DNA of 64,000 bases from Notolepis coatsorum (lineage: Eukaryota; Chordata; Actinopteri; Aulopiformes; Paralepididae). The notes under the pieces are model-generated. The model saw nothing but the letters and a program-made list of their open reading frames with translations, ran no database searches and was not told the DNA's origin. Each line of letters opens with the position of its first letter. Position 1 is the stretch's first letter. The translations under genes were made by a program, and so were the position numbers. The stretch is from positions 161,528,226 through 161,592,225 of the forward strand of contig OZ020585.1 of assembly GCA_963971535.1 (NCBI GenBank), given 5' to 3'. Below are positions 10,402 through 21,193 of this stretch, piece by piece.

Positions 10402-11850
10402 ATGGCCAACGATGAACACTCCACAAACGGTTCTCCTAAGCTAGATCGCCCGCAGCGCAGACGGCAGCCACCTTCTTACCTAGAGGACTACGCTGCCAGT
10501 CTACTACCTAGCTTTATACAGACATTAAACGCGGGAAAAGCGGATAGTAAAAGTATGTCAAACCCTACCGACCAGGCGACCCTGCCAGTAGAGACCCTAG
10601 TGGGTTCTAACGTAACTGACCAAGCTCACGGGGGGGACCAGGAGGGACATGACATGACTTTACCCCCCGCCAACGTCAACGAGATAGTCCCCGGAGAGCT
10701 CCAGGATAAAGAAAGCCCTCCAGGGACGGAACCCGACCCACCAACAGAAGAGACGCGCACCCAGGAGATGGACCTCCTCGGAGCGCGACCGGAGAACGGA
10801 TCTCCAACGAGCACTGCCAGAAGCCGATCACCTCCATCAGTGTCTTCCCCCAGCGAGGCGGAGAAGATGCTGGCGCAGGCATTTATCGCCACCCTGGCAG
10901 CCTCCACTGAACGCGATCGACTCCAAGCACAGACGCTTAGCGAGCGCGAACATTCTTCCATGGAACAAGAGCGCCTCCGCGCGCAACACCAAAGTGAGCG
11001 CGAACACTCTACCATGGAAAGAGACCGCCTGCAGGCTCAACAACTAAGTGAGCGCGAACAATCTGCAGACCAAAGAGAACGCTTCCACGCGCAACTCCAA
11101 GCGCAAGCCCTTAGTGAACGCGAACACTCTGCAATCGAGCGAGAGCGCTTCCAGGCGCAGCAAAGGAGTGACGACGACCGCATACGCCTGGAGACTAGAC
11201 GCCTCCAGACGGAAGAGAATATGGAAAGAGACCGCGCCGAAGCCCAGCGCGCCGCCGCCGATGCACAGCGCGGAGCCGCCAATGCACAGCGCGACGCAGC
11301 CCAAGCCCAGCGCGAAGCAGAGCGTGACCTCGCTCACATCAAGCGCGAAGCCGAGCGCGACCGATTACAAGCGCAGATAATGGAGCAACTGATTGCCAGG
11401 GCGACTCCCCCTCCCTCCGCACGGAGCTCCAGGGCCTCGTCAAGACAAGGGTCTAGGGCACCCTCCCCTACCCGATCAAGCGACCCGGAGCCCGGCCAAC
11501 AGAAAGAGCCTATACACGTCTCCGAACCCCCTCCCCGACCGGTCCATGCGAGACCCAGCAACAGGGAAGAACCGGCCTACGCCGCTGAGAGACTAAATAG
11601 ACGATTACAGGATCTAGAAGACCTGGCAGAGGAAGAAGAAGAGGGAGATGAGGAAAGTCAAGCCCAACAGCAGCATCGTACTCCACAGGACCAGGAGGTC
11701 CAGTACAGCCCAGACTTTACCCCCGAGGCCCTGCGTTACAGACCCCCGACTCAACTCACGGGTGAGCTTGACGCACGACCAGCCCGAGGAACAGCACCTG
11801 GGTACACGGGCCTTGGTACCCACCAGGTACCAGCCCACCACGACACGTAA
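10402..11850 (+). CDS. BEL ORF1: charged coiled-coil N-terminal (Gag-side) protein
   Basis: 482 aa from the first ATG after the LTR. Residues 1-150 are polar and low-complexity. About 152-330 are a long predicted coiled coil made of degenerate ~20-aa repeats rich in SEREHS and ERxRLQAQ, then AEAQRAAADAQR-type heptads. A P/S-rich part and an acidic run (EEEEEGDEE, about 410-420) follow. No enzyme motif is present. It lies upstream of the DUF1759-like Gag in a different frame, so it is probably the N-terminal part of Gag or an assembly protein. The downstream frame is -1 relative to it, and the two frames overlap for about 78 nt (11772-11850). It could be a separate protein or the start of one polyprotein made by frameshifting. 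Confidence 0.8.
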   Translation: MANDEHSTNGSPKLDRPQRRRQPPSYLEDYAASLLPSFIQTLNAGKADSKSMSNPTDQATLPVETLVGSNVTDQAHGGDQEGHDMTLPPANVNEIVPGELQDKESPPGTEPDPPTEETRTQEMDLLGARPENGSPTSTARSRSPPSVSSPSEAEKMLAQAFIATLAASTERDRLQAQTLSEREHSSMEQERLRAQHQSEREHSTMERDRLQAQQLSEREQSADQRERFHAQLQAQALSEREHSAIERERFQAQQRSDDDRIRLETRRLQTEENMERDRAEAQRAAADAQRGAANAQRDAAQAQREAERDLAHIKREAERDRLQAQIMEQLIARATPPPSARSSRASSRQGSRAPSPTRSSDPEPGQQKEPIHVSEPPPRPVHARPSNREEPAYAAERLNRRLQDLEDLAEEEEEGDEESQAQQQHRTPQDQEVQYSPDFTPEALRYRPPTQLTGELDARPARGTAPGYTGLGTHQVPAHHDT

Positions 11851-11891
11851 GAGGAGACTCGCCTAGGAGGCCTCTCCCCCAACGCTCACCG

Positions 11892-14800
11892 ATGTGCCAG
11901 CCATCCATGGCATCGTACCTTGGCACACCGACGTTCCCGGACTTCACACACGAGAACAGAGCACAGTACACAGAGCTACGAATGTGCTTAGAGACAATGA
12001 TGTCCGATGTCCCCGATGAGACGTACAAGTATGCTATCCTACTCAAGCACCTGAAGGTGCCCAGAGCGCATAATATAGCGCTGGCATATTCCAACTCAAG
12101 TACCCCATACACCGCGGCTCTAGTAGCCCTCGACCAACGTTATGGACGCATATGGGACTACGTAATACAAGAGATAAGGAATATTGACCGTCTACCCCCA
12201 GCCACAGACAATCGCTCATTAGATGACCTCTCAATCAAGGTACAATCCCTGGTAGGGATGCTGGGGGCACAAAAGGAAAAGGGTAGGCACGAACTGTACG
12301 CAAACTCTAATGTTGAGAGAATATTAGAGAAGCTTCCGCCCGCCCGACAAGAGCGCTTCAGGCGGCAAAAGGACCACCGTGATCCCAACGGTCCCGAGCC
12401 ATCCCTCCTAGACCTGGCCGACTTCCTGGCGAGAGAAGTCAGCAGCCTACGACTGGATACGTTCGTGCGGAGCGTACCAAGCTCCAGAGAGGGACCTAGG
12501 AGATCAAACGATAACCGCAGGCTGGTGACCGTCATGCACCAAGCCGAATCAGTACCGCGCAACAAGAACCACAGTACCCCCTCGACGAAAGAGAAGTGGA
12601 AGATTGTATGCCAGTACTGCGAAAAGGAACACTGGCTGTCACACTGTGACACGTTCAAGAAGATGACCGCCGACTCGGTGAGTCAATGGATAAAGTCCAA
12701 CCGCCGCTGTTACCGCTGTGCGCGCAGTCACATGGCAGCCGAGTGCCGCTTAAAGAAGAGGTGTAGTCGGTGTGACGGAGCCCACTTGGACGTTTTACAT
12801 GACAGTAACAGAAGAAAGCCTGCACCCTCAAGCAGCACAAAGGCAAGTGTTATGTACATTGACCCCGCCAGCAGCGGGGGCGCCCGGGTGCTCTTGAAGG
12901 TGGTCCGCGTAACATTGAGCTACGAGGACAAGGTCATGGACACCTACGCCGTCCTTGACGACGGGTCGGAAAAGACCCTTCTCCTCGCGTCCGCTGCGGC
13001 CCAGCTGGGGCTGCGGGGGAGCGAAGAAACGATGACGATTCGGACTATAAGAAGAGACCTGAAGACGATCAAGGGTGAGAACGTCTCCTTCACTATCGCA
13101 GCAAGCGGGCAGCCAGAGAGACGGTATAGGATCACTAACGCTTTCACCAGCCAAGACATAGGCCTGTCGCGGTACACCTACCCCATCGCCAAGCTGATGG
13201 ACAAATACGTGCACCTGCGTCAACTACCTATACCGCTCATAGACGGCACCACCCCGACCCTGCTCATAGGATCCGACCACGCACACCTCATCGTCCCGAT
13301 GGACCGGGTCCACACTGGGCCCAGAGGCTGTCCAGCAGCAGTCGAGACCCGCCTAGGATGGACACTACAAGGCCCCCTCTCCAGGTCTCCCAACCGAACA
13401 GCAGCCACTCGCTGCCTCCACTCCAGAGTGACAGAAGAAGACACCGCCCTCTTACAGCACGTCGAGAGGCTATGGACACTAGAGACAATGCCCTTTAAGA
13501 ACGAAAAGAAACACATTCGTTCCAAGGAAGACATTTATGCCATAGCCCTCCTCGAGCAGGGGACAAGGAGAATCAAAGTCAACGGAGTGATGAGATACGC
13601 AACTCCACTCCTGAGGCGAGAGGGTATGCCTACCTTCCACGCCCCAAAAGAAGCGACGGAGCGGTATCTATCGAACACAGAGCGGCGCCTAGCCAGAGAC
13701 CCCGCTCAAGCTACTGTGTACCGCGCTGAGATTGACAAGCTAATCACAGCGGGACACATAAAGAGAATTGACATTAAAGAGGCCGATCAGACGACCGAAT
13801 CATGGTATGTGCCGCACCACAAAGTCCACCACAACGGCAAGGATCGTATTGTGTTTAACTGCAGCTACCAGATCGGATCACAAAATCTGAATAAAGAGCT
13901 CTTGCCCGGCCCAACACTCGGCCCCTCTCTACTAGGCGTGTTGCTACGTTTCCGCCAGAACAAGGTGGCCATCAGCGGCGACATCAAAGGGATGTTCCTG
14001 CAGGTGCGACTAGTGGAAGAGGACAAGCCCTTGCTGCGGTTCTTATGGAGAGAGAGGATCGGGGATGAGCAACCATCCATCTATCAATGGGAAGTCCTCC
14101 CTTTCGGAACCACATGCAGCCCATGCTGTGCTACGTTCGCACTGCAAAAGCACGTCGCAGAGGACCCAGCAGCTGATGAAGAGGTCCGACAAAGTGTAGG
14201 AAATAGTTTCTACGTGGACAACTGTCTGCAAAGCGTCTCGACGCCAGAAGAAGCCGAGGCCCTCCTACTCAAGCTCCGCGCCTCTCTGATCAAAGGCGGC
14301 TTTGATCTCCGGCAGTGGGCCAGCAGCGACCCTCAAGTATTGCGCAGCCTCTCCCCAGAGGACAAGGCAGCAAGCAGCGAGACCTGGATGGCGACCATCC
14401 CAGGAGAAGCCCAAGAAATTACATTAGGACTAGTCTGGCGCTTCAAAACAGACTCGCTCCATTATAGACACACACCCCTGACCAAGGAGCAGGGAAGGTC
14501 GACTTCACTACCGACCACAAGACGGAGTGTATACAGAACACTCGCCAGACAATATGACCCGTTGGGATGTATTCTACCTTACACCACCAGGGCAAAGATG
14601 ATTGTACGAGCGCTATGGGACAAGGACCAGGGCTGGGACGATCCCATACCCGAACACCTTGCCTCCACATGGAGAGAGTGGGAGACAGAACTCAGCTCGC
14701 TCCCAGGTGTCAACATACGCCGCAGCTACTTCCCACCCACAGTGAGGCCGGAGACGTGTCAGATGGACCTGCATGTCTTCAGCGATGCCTCCGAAGTAGC

Positions 14801-16811
14801 CTACGGTTCGGTGGCCTACTTGCGGGCCCGAGAGGAGGGAGGAGAAATACATACTGCCTTCATCCTGGCTCGCTCAAGAATAGCCCCCCGCAAGCAACAA
14901 TCTATCCCGCGTCTAGAGCTCTGCGCAGCCCTAGTAGGAGCGCAACTCGCCACGTTAATCCAACGTGAACTCACCATCCCGGTGCAAAGAACAATCCTGT
15001 GGTCAGACTCCATGACCGTACTCACATGGATCCAATCCGATTCGTGTAGATACAAGGTCTTCGTGGGAGTCAGAATCACAGAGATCCTAGATTTAACAGA
15101 AGCAGCATGCTGGAGGTATGTGGACACAAAGCAGAACCCAGCCGACGTCATCACACGGGGAATGTCCCTGGATGACCTCACCCGTCACAATCTCTATAGT
15201 GACGGTCCCGAGTTCCTCAAGCTCCCGGAAGAAGAGTGGCCTACACCCACCCCACGGGAGGCGAGTGAAGAGGAGGCAGAGAAGAAGAAATCTATGTTCT
15301 GTGGGTTGACACACACACTAGTCCCCACAGATCCCAACATAGACGACTGCCCCACCTTTGAGAGTGCGCAGTTAAAGACATTCCTGTGGCACCACCCAGA
15401 GGTTCCGTCCACTACTGACATTAATGCAGCTAACTACGAAGAAGCAGAACTCCTTCTGCTACAGCGAGCCCAAAGAGACTCGTTCCCCGCCGAGCTAGAC
15501 TGTCTGCAGGGATCAAAGCCAGTCCCGTCAGACAGCAGACTGCTCCACTTGGCCCCTGAGAGCGACGCCCATAATCTCATCAGAGTGGGTGGTCGTCTGA
15601 GGAGAGCCCCAGACTTAACAGATGACGTCAAGTTCCCGATAGTCTTAAACAGCCGACACAAGGTCACAGAGCTCATCATAAAGAAATACGACGAGGACGT
15701 GCACCACGCCGGGGCAGAGAGATTCTTCGCGGAGATCAGACGTCGCTATTGGATACTGCAAGGAAGAGAAGCAGTACGACGCTTCCAGCGGACCTGTCTA
15801 GACTGTCGCAAGTGGCGAGCACAGCCCAGTATACCCCGGATGGCTGACCTACCCCCCTGTCGCCTCCGACTCGGCGACAAGCCCTTTCACTCCACCGGTA
15901 TGGACTGTTTCGGCCCGCTGTATGTAAAGAAAGGAAGAGGGACGGAGAAGCGGTGGGGTATTGTATTCAAATGCATGACCACCCGAGCGATACACATAGA
16001 ACTCCTTCCAACCATGAGTACGGACTCATTCCTTATGGCCTTCTGGAGATTCACATCGCGGAAAGGAAAACCGTCTATATTATTGTCTGATCACGGGACA
16101 AACTTCAAAGGCGGAGAAAGAGAGCTGAGAGAGAGCTTCCAAGCTATGGGCCCAGAACTTAAGACCCACCTCGCTCCCTCTCAGATTGATTTCCAGTTTA
16201 ACCCCCCGAATGCACCTCACTTCGGTGGAACTTGGGAACGAGAAGTACGTTCAATAAAGACAGCCCTGTACGCCGTGCTTGGGACCCAGACCGTGGCGGA
16301 AGAAGTCCTCACGACAGTCCTCACGGAGATCGAGGGAGTATTGAACTCAAAGCCCCTCGGTTACGTCTCAAGTGATGTAGCAGATGTCGACCCAGTCACC
16401 CCCAACACTCTCTTGATGGGGCGGCTGGACCCCGCGCTCCCACAGACAGTGTACAGACCTGAAGAAGCGAACGGCCGAAGAATGTGGAGGTACAGTCAAG
16501 TATTGGCTGACAAGTTTTGGAACAGTTTCCTCCTCCACTATCTACCGTCTCTACAGACCCGCCAGAAATGGGTAAAAGAAAGAGACAATTTGACGGAAGG
16601 CACAGTCGTCAGGATTATCGACCAGTCACTACCCCAAGCTATGTGGCCGGCCGGCCGCGTAAGCAAAGTGATCACTGGTGCCGACGGAAAGGTCAGAGCG
16701 GCAGAAGTGCTCGTCCAAGGGCGGACATACACCCGACCCGTGGCGAGGCTGATAGAGTTGCCAAGGCTCCCCGACTCTCTTGATGACGACCATGACCCCC
16801 TGACTTTGTGA
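11892..16811 (+). CDS. BEL/Pao Gag-Pol polyprotein
   Basis: 1639 aa, uninterrupted. Residues ~15-190 are a DUF1759-like Gag region. Zinc knuckles follow at ~240-252 (CQYCEKEHWLSHC) and ~271-305 (CYRCARSHMAAEC, CSRCDGAH). An aspartic protease has its active site at ~351 (LDDGSEKTLL). The RT spans ~635-800, with FYVDN at the catalytic turn (~773), where the usual second Asp is Asn. RNase H lies at ~960-1095 (FSDAS, RLELCAA, WSDS). The integrase H2C2 finger is at ~1270-1310, and the DDE core has Asp in MDCFGPL (~1337), Asp in SDHGTNF (~1400) and Glu in GGTWEREV (~1447). A DUF5641-like tail ends the protein. The first ATG is used here, but the frame is open from 11772, so the real product may start by -1 frameshift from ORF1. 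Confidence 0.92.
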   Translation: MCQPSMASYLGTPTFPDFTHENRAQYTELRMCLETMMSDVPDETYKYAILLKHLKVPRAHNIALAYSNSSTPYTAALVALDQRYGRIWDYVIQEIRNIDRLPPATDNRSLDDLSIKVQSLVGMLGAQKEKGRHELYANSNVERILEKLPPARQERFRRQKDHRDPNGPEPSLLDLADFLAREVSSLRLDTFVRSVPSSREGPRRSNDNRRLVTVMHQAESVPRNKNHSTPSTKEKWKIVCQYCEKEHWLSHCDTFKKMTADSVSQWIKSNRRCYRCARSHMAAECRLKKRCSRCDGAHLDVLHDSNRRKPAPSSSTKASVMYIDPASSGGARVLLKVVRVTLSYEDKVMDTYAVLDDGSEKTLLLASAAAQLGLRGSEETMTIRTIRRDLKTIKGENVSFTIAASGQPERRYRITNAFTSQDIGLSRYTYPIAKLMDKYVHLRQLPIPLIDGTTPTLLIGSDHAHLIVPMDRVHTGPRGCPAAVETRLGWTLQGPLSRSPNRTAATRCLHSRVTEEDTALLQHVERLWTLETMPFKNEKKHIRSKEDIYAIALLEQGTRRIKVNGVMRYATPLLRREGMPTFHAPKEATERYLSNTERRLARDPAQATVYRAEIDKLITAGHIKRIDIKEADQTTESWYVPHHKVHHNGKDRIVFNCSYQIGSQNLNKELLPGPTLGPSLLGVLLRFRQNKVAISGDIKGMFLQVRLVEEDKPLLRFLWRERIGDEQPSIYQWEVLPFGTTCSPCCATFALQKHVAEDPAADEEVRQSVGNSFYVDNCLQSVSTPEEAEALLLKLRASLIKGGFDLRQWASSDPQVLRSLSPEDKAASSETWMATIPGEAQEITLGLVWRFKTDSLHYRHTPLTKEQGRSTSLPTTRRSVYRTLARQYDPLGCILPYTTRAKMIVRALWDKDQGWDDPIPEHLASTWREWETELSSLPGVNIRRSYFPPTVRPETCQMDLHVFSDASEVAYGSVAYLRAREEGGEIHTAFILARSRIAPRKQQSIPRLELCAALVGAQLATLIQRELTIPVQRTILWSDSMTVLTWIQSDSCRYKVFVGVRITEILDLTEAACWRYVDTKQNPADVITRGMSLDDLTRHNLYSDGPEFLKLPEEEWPTPTPREASEEEAEKKKSMFCGLTHTLVPTDPNIDDCPTFESAQLKTFLWHHPEVPSTTDINAANYEEAELLLLQRAQRDSFPAELDCLQGSKPVPSDSRLLHLAPESDAHNLIRVGGRLRRAPDLTDDVKFPIVLNSRHKVTELIIKKYDEDVHHAGAERFFAEIRRRYWILQGREAVRRFQRTCLDCRKWRAQPSIPRMADLPPCRLRLGDKPFHSTGMDCFGPLYVKKGRGTEKRWGIVFKCMTTRAIHIELLPTMSTDSFLMAFWRFTSRKGKPSILLSDHGTNFKGGERELRESFQAMGPELKTHLAPSQIDFQFNPPNAPHFGGTWEREVRSIKTALYAVLGTQTVAEEVLTTVLTEIEGVLNSKPLGYVSSDVADVDPVTPNTLLMGRLDPALPQTVYRPEEANGRRMWRYSQVLADKFWNSFLLHYLPSLQTRQKWVKERDNLTEGTVVRIIDQSLPQAMWPAGRVSKVITGADGKVRAAEVLVQGRTYTRPVARLIELPRLPDSLDDDHDPLTL

Positions 16812-16906
16812 ATTGCCCTAACGCTCACAACGGACATTGAGTAGTGGACAGTGCGGTTAATCTGTCTCTGCTTATCTAATTAGGTGCGGACTAATTAGGA
16901 GGCGGC

Positions 16907-18284
16907 TGTTACAAAGGGTCAGATTAAACCGAATACATATATTTATTACTTGAGATATATTGTATAGTATTTGTATATCGTCTGATATCCCTTGTATATT
17001 GAGATATATTGTATAGTATTTGTATATCGTCTGATATCCCTTATATATTCTTTGTACATATACACGGAATATCCCTTTACCTAGTACAGGCCAGACCATA
17101 ATATTCGTTCTCCTATTGGACAGCGATCCCCTAGGCGCCACGGCCATACCCCCCAATGTCTAGTTCAAAGTCACCGCTAAGACATGCCTGGACATGCCCG
17201 GTTCTGCGCAGGAATACGAGACAGAAATAAGGCTGGTACTAGATTGTTCACCTTACGTATAAATACGTTGCAGGTGGATACAGCAGTATGTTACCCCAAT
17301 AAGTTGAAGCCTCACACCACGATACAACGTGCTGTGAAGTGGGCCCGTTTTGCCCCGAAATAGAGCCTTGAGACCGCGTGCGAATTGATAGCTGAAGTGT
17401 CAGAGTTTAACGCTGTATCGTCGAGTTCGACCTATTCTATTATTAAGTAATAGTCTATTATGTATAGTGTATCGTGCGGCTACAGTGACCAGCATTACCA
17501 ACGTTTCATCGTACCGAGCTAGTGTGCTTATCCAGGCTGGGCGGCCTAACCTTGTGCCGTCATCCGAGGAGCCCTAGACGAGAACCGTGTGGATATGTAC
17601 ACTGGATAACCTACACCGACGACTACAGAGCCCTTTTCGGCTGGATTATATTTGCTTTGGTCCTGTGGCTGTTGGAGCGGAGAATCGTCTACACCCACTA
17701 CCGTGTGGGATTTACCCTGTGAGGAGCACCGTCGAGTCCGCCTCTAGGACTCTGAGGCTGGCTAGCTTTCCTCCATGCGGCACTGCATACCGGAGAATAG
17801 CTGTTGTTTGTCTACGGATCAAGGGATTATTGCACTGTCTCCTGTACCTGGAGTCTCCTTATTCCTCGTTGACCCAGACTTTTGCTACCGACAAATCCTC
17901 TCCCCTGCTGGCTTACAACCGGAGGGAACCCCCTTAGTATCTCCAGCTGACCTACTAGTGTACCATATATAATTCTTATGATACAGGTGGTATTAATTAT
18001 CTCCTGCGTAATATGCTCATGGACTTACGCTCTTGACCTATTCATCCACATTCTTCGCCTTACAAGCGCAACTCTCAATCTTGATAAGTAATGTAAGATA
18101 ATCTTGGTGCTCTTCTAATAAATATTATTCTAAACAGTATTTCTTGTGAAGCCGTGTTATTGTGGGGGTGTTCATCTCATATACATGTGTACTGTATGGC
18201 CAGTAGTAATGTACATAACTCAGTAGTGGTTTAATGATACCATACTTATTCAATACAGTCAGGGAATTGTACCCCTCAGTTACA
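16907..18284 (+). repeat. BEL/Pao 3' LTR
   Basis: 1378 bp, TGTTACA to CAGTTACA. Compared with the 5' LTR it has a 49-bp tandem duplication near 17000-17048, a 10-bp insertion near 17190 and an 8-bp deletion near 17482. A purine-rich tract (AGGAGGCGG) lies just upstream. Confidence 0.93.
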
Positions 18285-19002
18285 ATAACTATTTTATTGC
18301 AATGCACTATTGCATTATTTTATTCTATTTTACTAACTATTTTATTGCACTGCACTATTTTACTTTGTATCAGTGATAATCAAACCGTAAACAAAGACGC
18401 CTATTAACACTTTCAGCGCCAGATGGCGCTGTTTACTGTTACTGTTGAAAGGCCGGCGCCTTTTAACATGGGGATACGTGGCTGTGTTTGCAGGCCTAAA
18501 GCTATATTATATATTATAGCTATGGATCTAATAATATAGTCGATTGTCATTGAGTTTCTTCCGGTCAAGATGCAAAAAACAGATCATTTTCCCATCCATA
18601 CATTTCCGTTTTATACCGTCGTGAATATGAGTGTAGTTTCAGGGTGGTCTGGTGTCATTTCCAAAATGCTTCGTAATGGCCGTGTATTCTAGTAAACGCG
18701 TTATCGTTTCTTCCCTGGACTAGCTACTGTTCTCAAATCAAATTTAGATTATCGGTATTATGTTTAATCATGGATGCATGAAGGGGGGGGGGGGCGCCCC
18801 TCCGTGCTTTGATCGCAACCAACGGAACACGTCACACACACACACACCCCGATCAGCATGAAGGAATTTTTGGATCAATTGATTGAATTTAATTGAAAAC
18901 CTTTATTTATCCCCGAGGGGAGATTCAGATGTCCTTTACAGCATAAACAGCATAACAGCAATTAAAAAACAGCAATTAAAAAACAGTTTATACATAACAT
19001 AC

Positions 19003-19466
19003 TGTAAGGGGCTGAGGGGAATGGTGATCAATGGATGCTATGTTCCTGCCTGTTGGCTCCCCCCAATGGAGAGAAGAAAACTGACAGCTGCACACAGGCA
19101 GACCCACACACAGCTGTCTTTCAATTAGCAATCAGCATGCCTCTCAAAGAGGACAGACCAAGAACATCAGAGTGTGTCTTGGAATGGAGAATGGGAGAGC
19201 TGTTGGGAGACAACCAAACTGTGAGTTAACAGCCGGTAAGCCGGACAGCGGCCCGGCTTAGTTAAAGACTGGACTATAGCCAAGACAGTTAGGTGCTTCA
19301 CTGGGAGCCAGTATGATTTTTGTTTGTTTCTTAATTTTCTGTTTTGTTTAAATAAATGCCCCTGGCCATTGTCCAGCGGGGAGCTAAAGCTGTTTGACTG
19401 TGTGTTTGATTATTTGTACAACCATATTGCACCTTCCACCTACCCCTGTCTGCTACCTTTGTTACA
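19003..19466 (+). repeat. Gmr1-like 5' LTR
   Basis: 464 bp from TGTAAGGGGCTGAGG to CTTTGTTACA. It contains AAATAAATG as a possible polyadenylation signal near 19350. A TGG that may start the primer-binding site lies at 19470. Confidence 0.9.
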
Positions 19467-19528
19467 TTGATGGAGAATGCGGGCACTGTAATTTGTTTGT
19501 ACAATAGTCAAACACTGTTAAAAGCAGC

Positions 19529-21160
19529 ATGGAGAACCTGGTGATACAGCTGTTAAAGGCCAATGAGGAGCAGAAGGCTATGCACCAGGAGCTCCTGGCA
19601 GAACAAAGGCAGCAGAATACTCTCATATATGCAGAGATGAAGAAAGGTACGGCGCCAGGCCCTACCCATCACAGTGGAGCTGGGGGTCAAACCAACCCGA
19701 GCAGATTTATCCCCAAGATGACTGAAAATTATGATGTGGAAGCCTATTTTCTGGCATTTGAACGAACAGCCACCAGGGAGGGGTGGGCTGAGGACACCTG
19801 GGCAGATCTCATTGGACCTTTTCTCACCGGGCCTGCGCAGCATGCCTATCTTGACCTCTCCCCTGAACAAGCTAAGGTATATACCCATCTAAAAAAAGAG
19901 ACTTTGGCTAGGTATGGTTACAGCCTGCATGCTCGAGCTCAAAGATTTCATGAGTGGAAATACACTCGAGAGATGTCTGCCAGAGCCCAGCTGTATGACC
20001 TAGCTCGTTTGGGCAAATCCTGGCTGACTAATGACCCAGAGGGGGTGAGTGTGTTGGAGAGAGTGGTTATGGACACATTTATCCGTACATTACCCTATGA
20101 TGCCAAGAAAATGGTGAGCCATGGTAACCCAACCGGGATTGATGATCTGGTCAATCTTGTTGAAAGCCACCAGGTCACAATTGAACTGCTAAAGTCAGGA
20201 AGGACTGAGCGACCAGAGGCTGGGAAAAACAGGAAAGTCCCAGAGAAGGCCCGAGTGTGGGAAAAAGAACCAGAGCGAGAAGACCAGGTGCTGAGACGCA
20301 GACGGTTCCCAGTACTTGGGGATAGGAGGAGGTGCTTTGAGTGTGGAGAGGTGGGACACCTCGCCTGGGACTGCCCCACAAGGGATGAATCCATGCCTAC
20401 TGCAGCCTCGGCTGGTGGAGGCTCAGGGAGGCCTTGCCACCTACTGGACTCCTGTTGGGCCACCGAATGCTCCCCTCCCCACATGGTGCCGGTAAAGATA
20501 AATGGAAAGGATGCAGGAGCACTGGTGGATTCAGGTAGTTCAGTCTCACTGGTCCAACCCCATCTCCTTGACCAGCTGGAACCTGGTGAGTCGATACCTG
20601 TGTCCTGTGTTCATGGGGATACCAGGGAATATCCTGTGGGTAAGGTTCAGCTCACCACACCTCAGGGTACCTGTGAACTGAAGGTGGGAGTGGTTCCCCG
20701 TCTACCCGTCCCGGTGCTGGTTGGCCGAGACTGCCCCCTCTATGAGAAACTATACCAGATGAAAAAGGTGAGCGAGAGAACTCAATATACTCGATGTAAT
20801 GTAACCTCAAAAGGACGCAAACGTGTACTAACTTCCCCAAAGGTGTATTCCCCAGGAGGAGAGACCTCCAAGCTGGTGTGTGTTGCTCCGGAGAACGATG
20901 ACCAGAGCTCCACAGGGCCCAGCTCAGAAGAGGAGTTGGAGAACCTATTTGCTTCCTTTCCAGATGAAGTGAGCTTGGGGGAAGCCGAGCAGGGAGCCCA
21001 GCCCTTACCCCGGTTGAGAGGACAGTTTGGTACGGCCCAGTTGGGGGATCCCAATCTGCTGCATGCTCGGAGCAATGTGCAAGAGATAGAATGGAAACTG
21101 GCTCCCGGGGTGAGTAAACTCTCATATCCCCATTTTCTGATAAAAAATCAACTTCTCTAG
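19529..21160 (+). CDS. Gmr1-like Gag-protease with SCAN-like capsid region
   Basis: 543 aa from an ATG 63 nt after the LTR. A short N-terminal helical part is followed at ~60-200 by a capsid region resembling SCAN domains (FERTATREGW, LIGPFLTGPAQHAY, then RFHEWKY). A single CCHC knuckle lies at ~269-282 (CFECGEVGHLAWDC). A retropepsin-like protease has ALVDSGSS at ~332. Known from the literature: the SCAN domain of vertebrate zinc-finger proteins is thought to descend from the Gag of Gmr1-like elements, which fits. The frame ends at a TAG at 21158-21160. Integrase continues in the same frame after another stop at 21191-21193, so the Gag-Pol reading is broken here. Confidence 0.85.
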   Translation: MENLVIQLLKANEEQKAMHQELLAEQRQQNTLIYAEMKKGTAPGPTHHSGAGGQTNPSRFIPKMTENYDVEAYFLAFERTATREGWAEDTWADLIGPFLTGPAQHAYLDLSPEQAKVYTHLKKETLARYGYSLHARAQRFHEWKYTREMSARAQLYDLARLGKSWLTNDPEGVSVLERVVMDTFIRTLPYDAKKMVSHGNPTGIDDLVNLVESHQVTIELLKSGRTERPEAGKNRKVPEKARVWEKEPEREDQVLRRRRFPVLGDRRRCFECGEVGHLAWDCPTRDESMPTAASAGGGSGRPCHLLDSCWATECSPPHMVPVKINGKDAGALVDSGSSVSLVQPHLLDQLEPGESIPVSCVHGDTREYPVGKVQLTTPQGTCELKVGVVPRLPVPVLVGRDCPLYEKLYQMKKVSERTQYTRCNVTSKGRKRVLTSPKVYSPGGETSKLVCVAPENDDQSSTGPSSEEELENLFASFPDEVSLGEAEQGAQPLPRLRGQFGTAQLGDPNLLHARSNVQEIEWKLAPGVSKLSYPHFLIKNQLL

Positions 21161-21193
21161 TATGCTCAGATGGTGGACAGTCAAAAAAGATGA

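Larger units (their letters stand above)
9017..18284 (+). mobile_element. Complete BEL/Pao LTR retrotransposon
   Basis: Two direct LTRs (9017-10343 and 16907-18284) enclose a primer-binding site, two long ORFs and a purine-rich tract. The element is flanked by a perfect 5-bp duplication ATAAC (9012-9016 and 18285-18289). The LTRs differ by about seven substitutions and three indels that I could see, roughly 99.5% identity outside the indels, suggesting a recent insertion. Domain order is Gag (DUF1759-like), zinc knuckles, aspartic protease, RT, RNase H, integrase, C-terminal DUF5641-like. That order is diagnostic of BEL/Pao. Both ORFs are uninterrupted. Confidence 0.95.
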
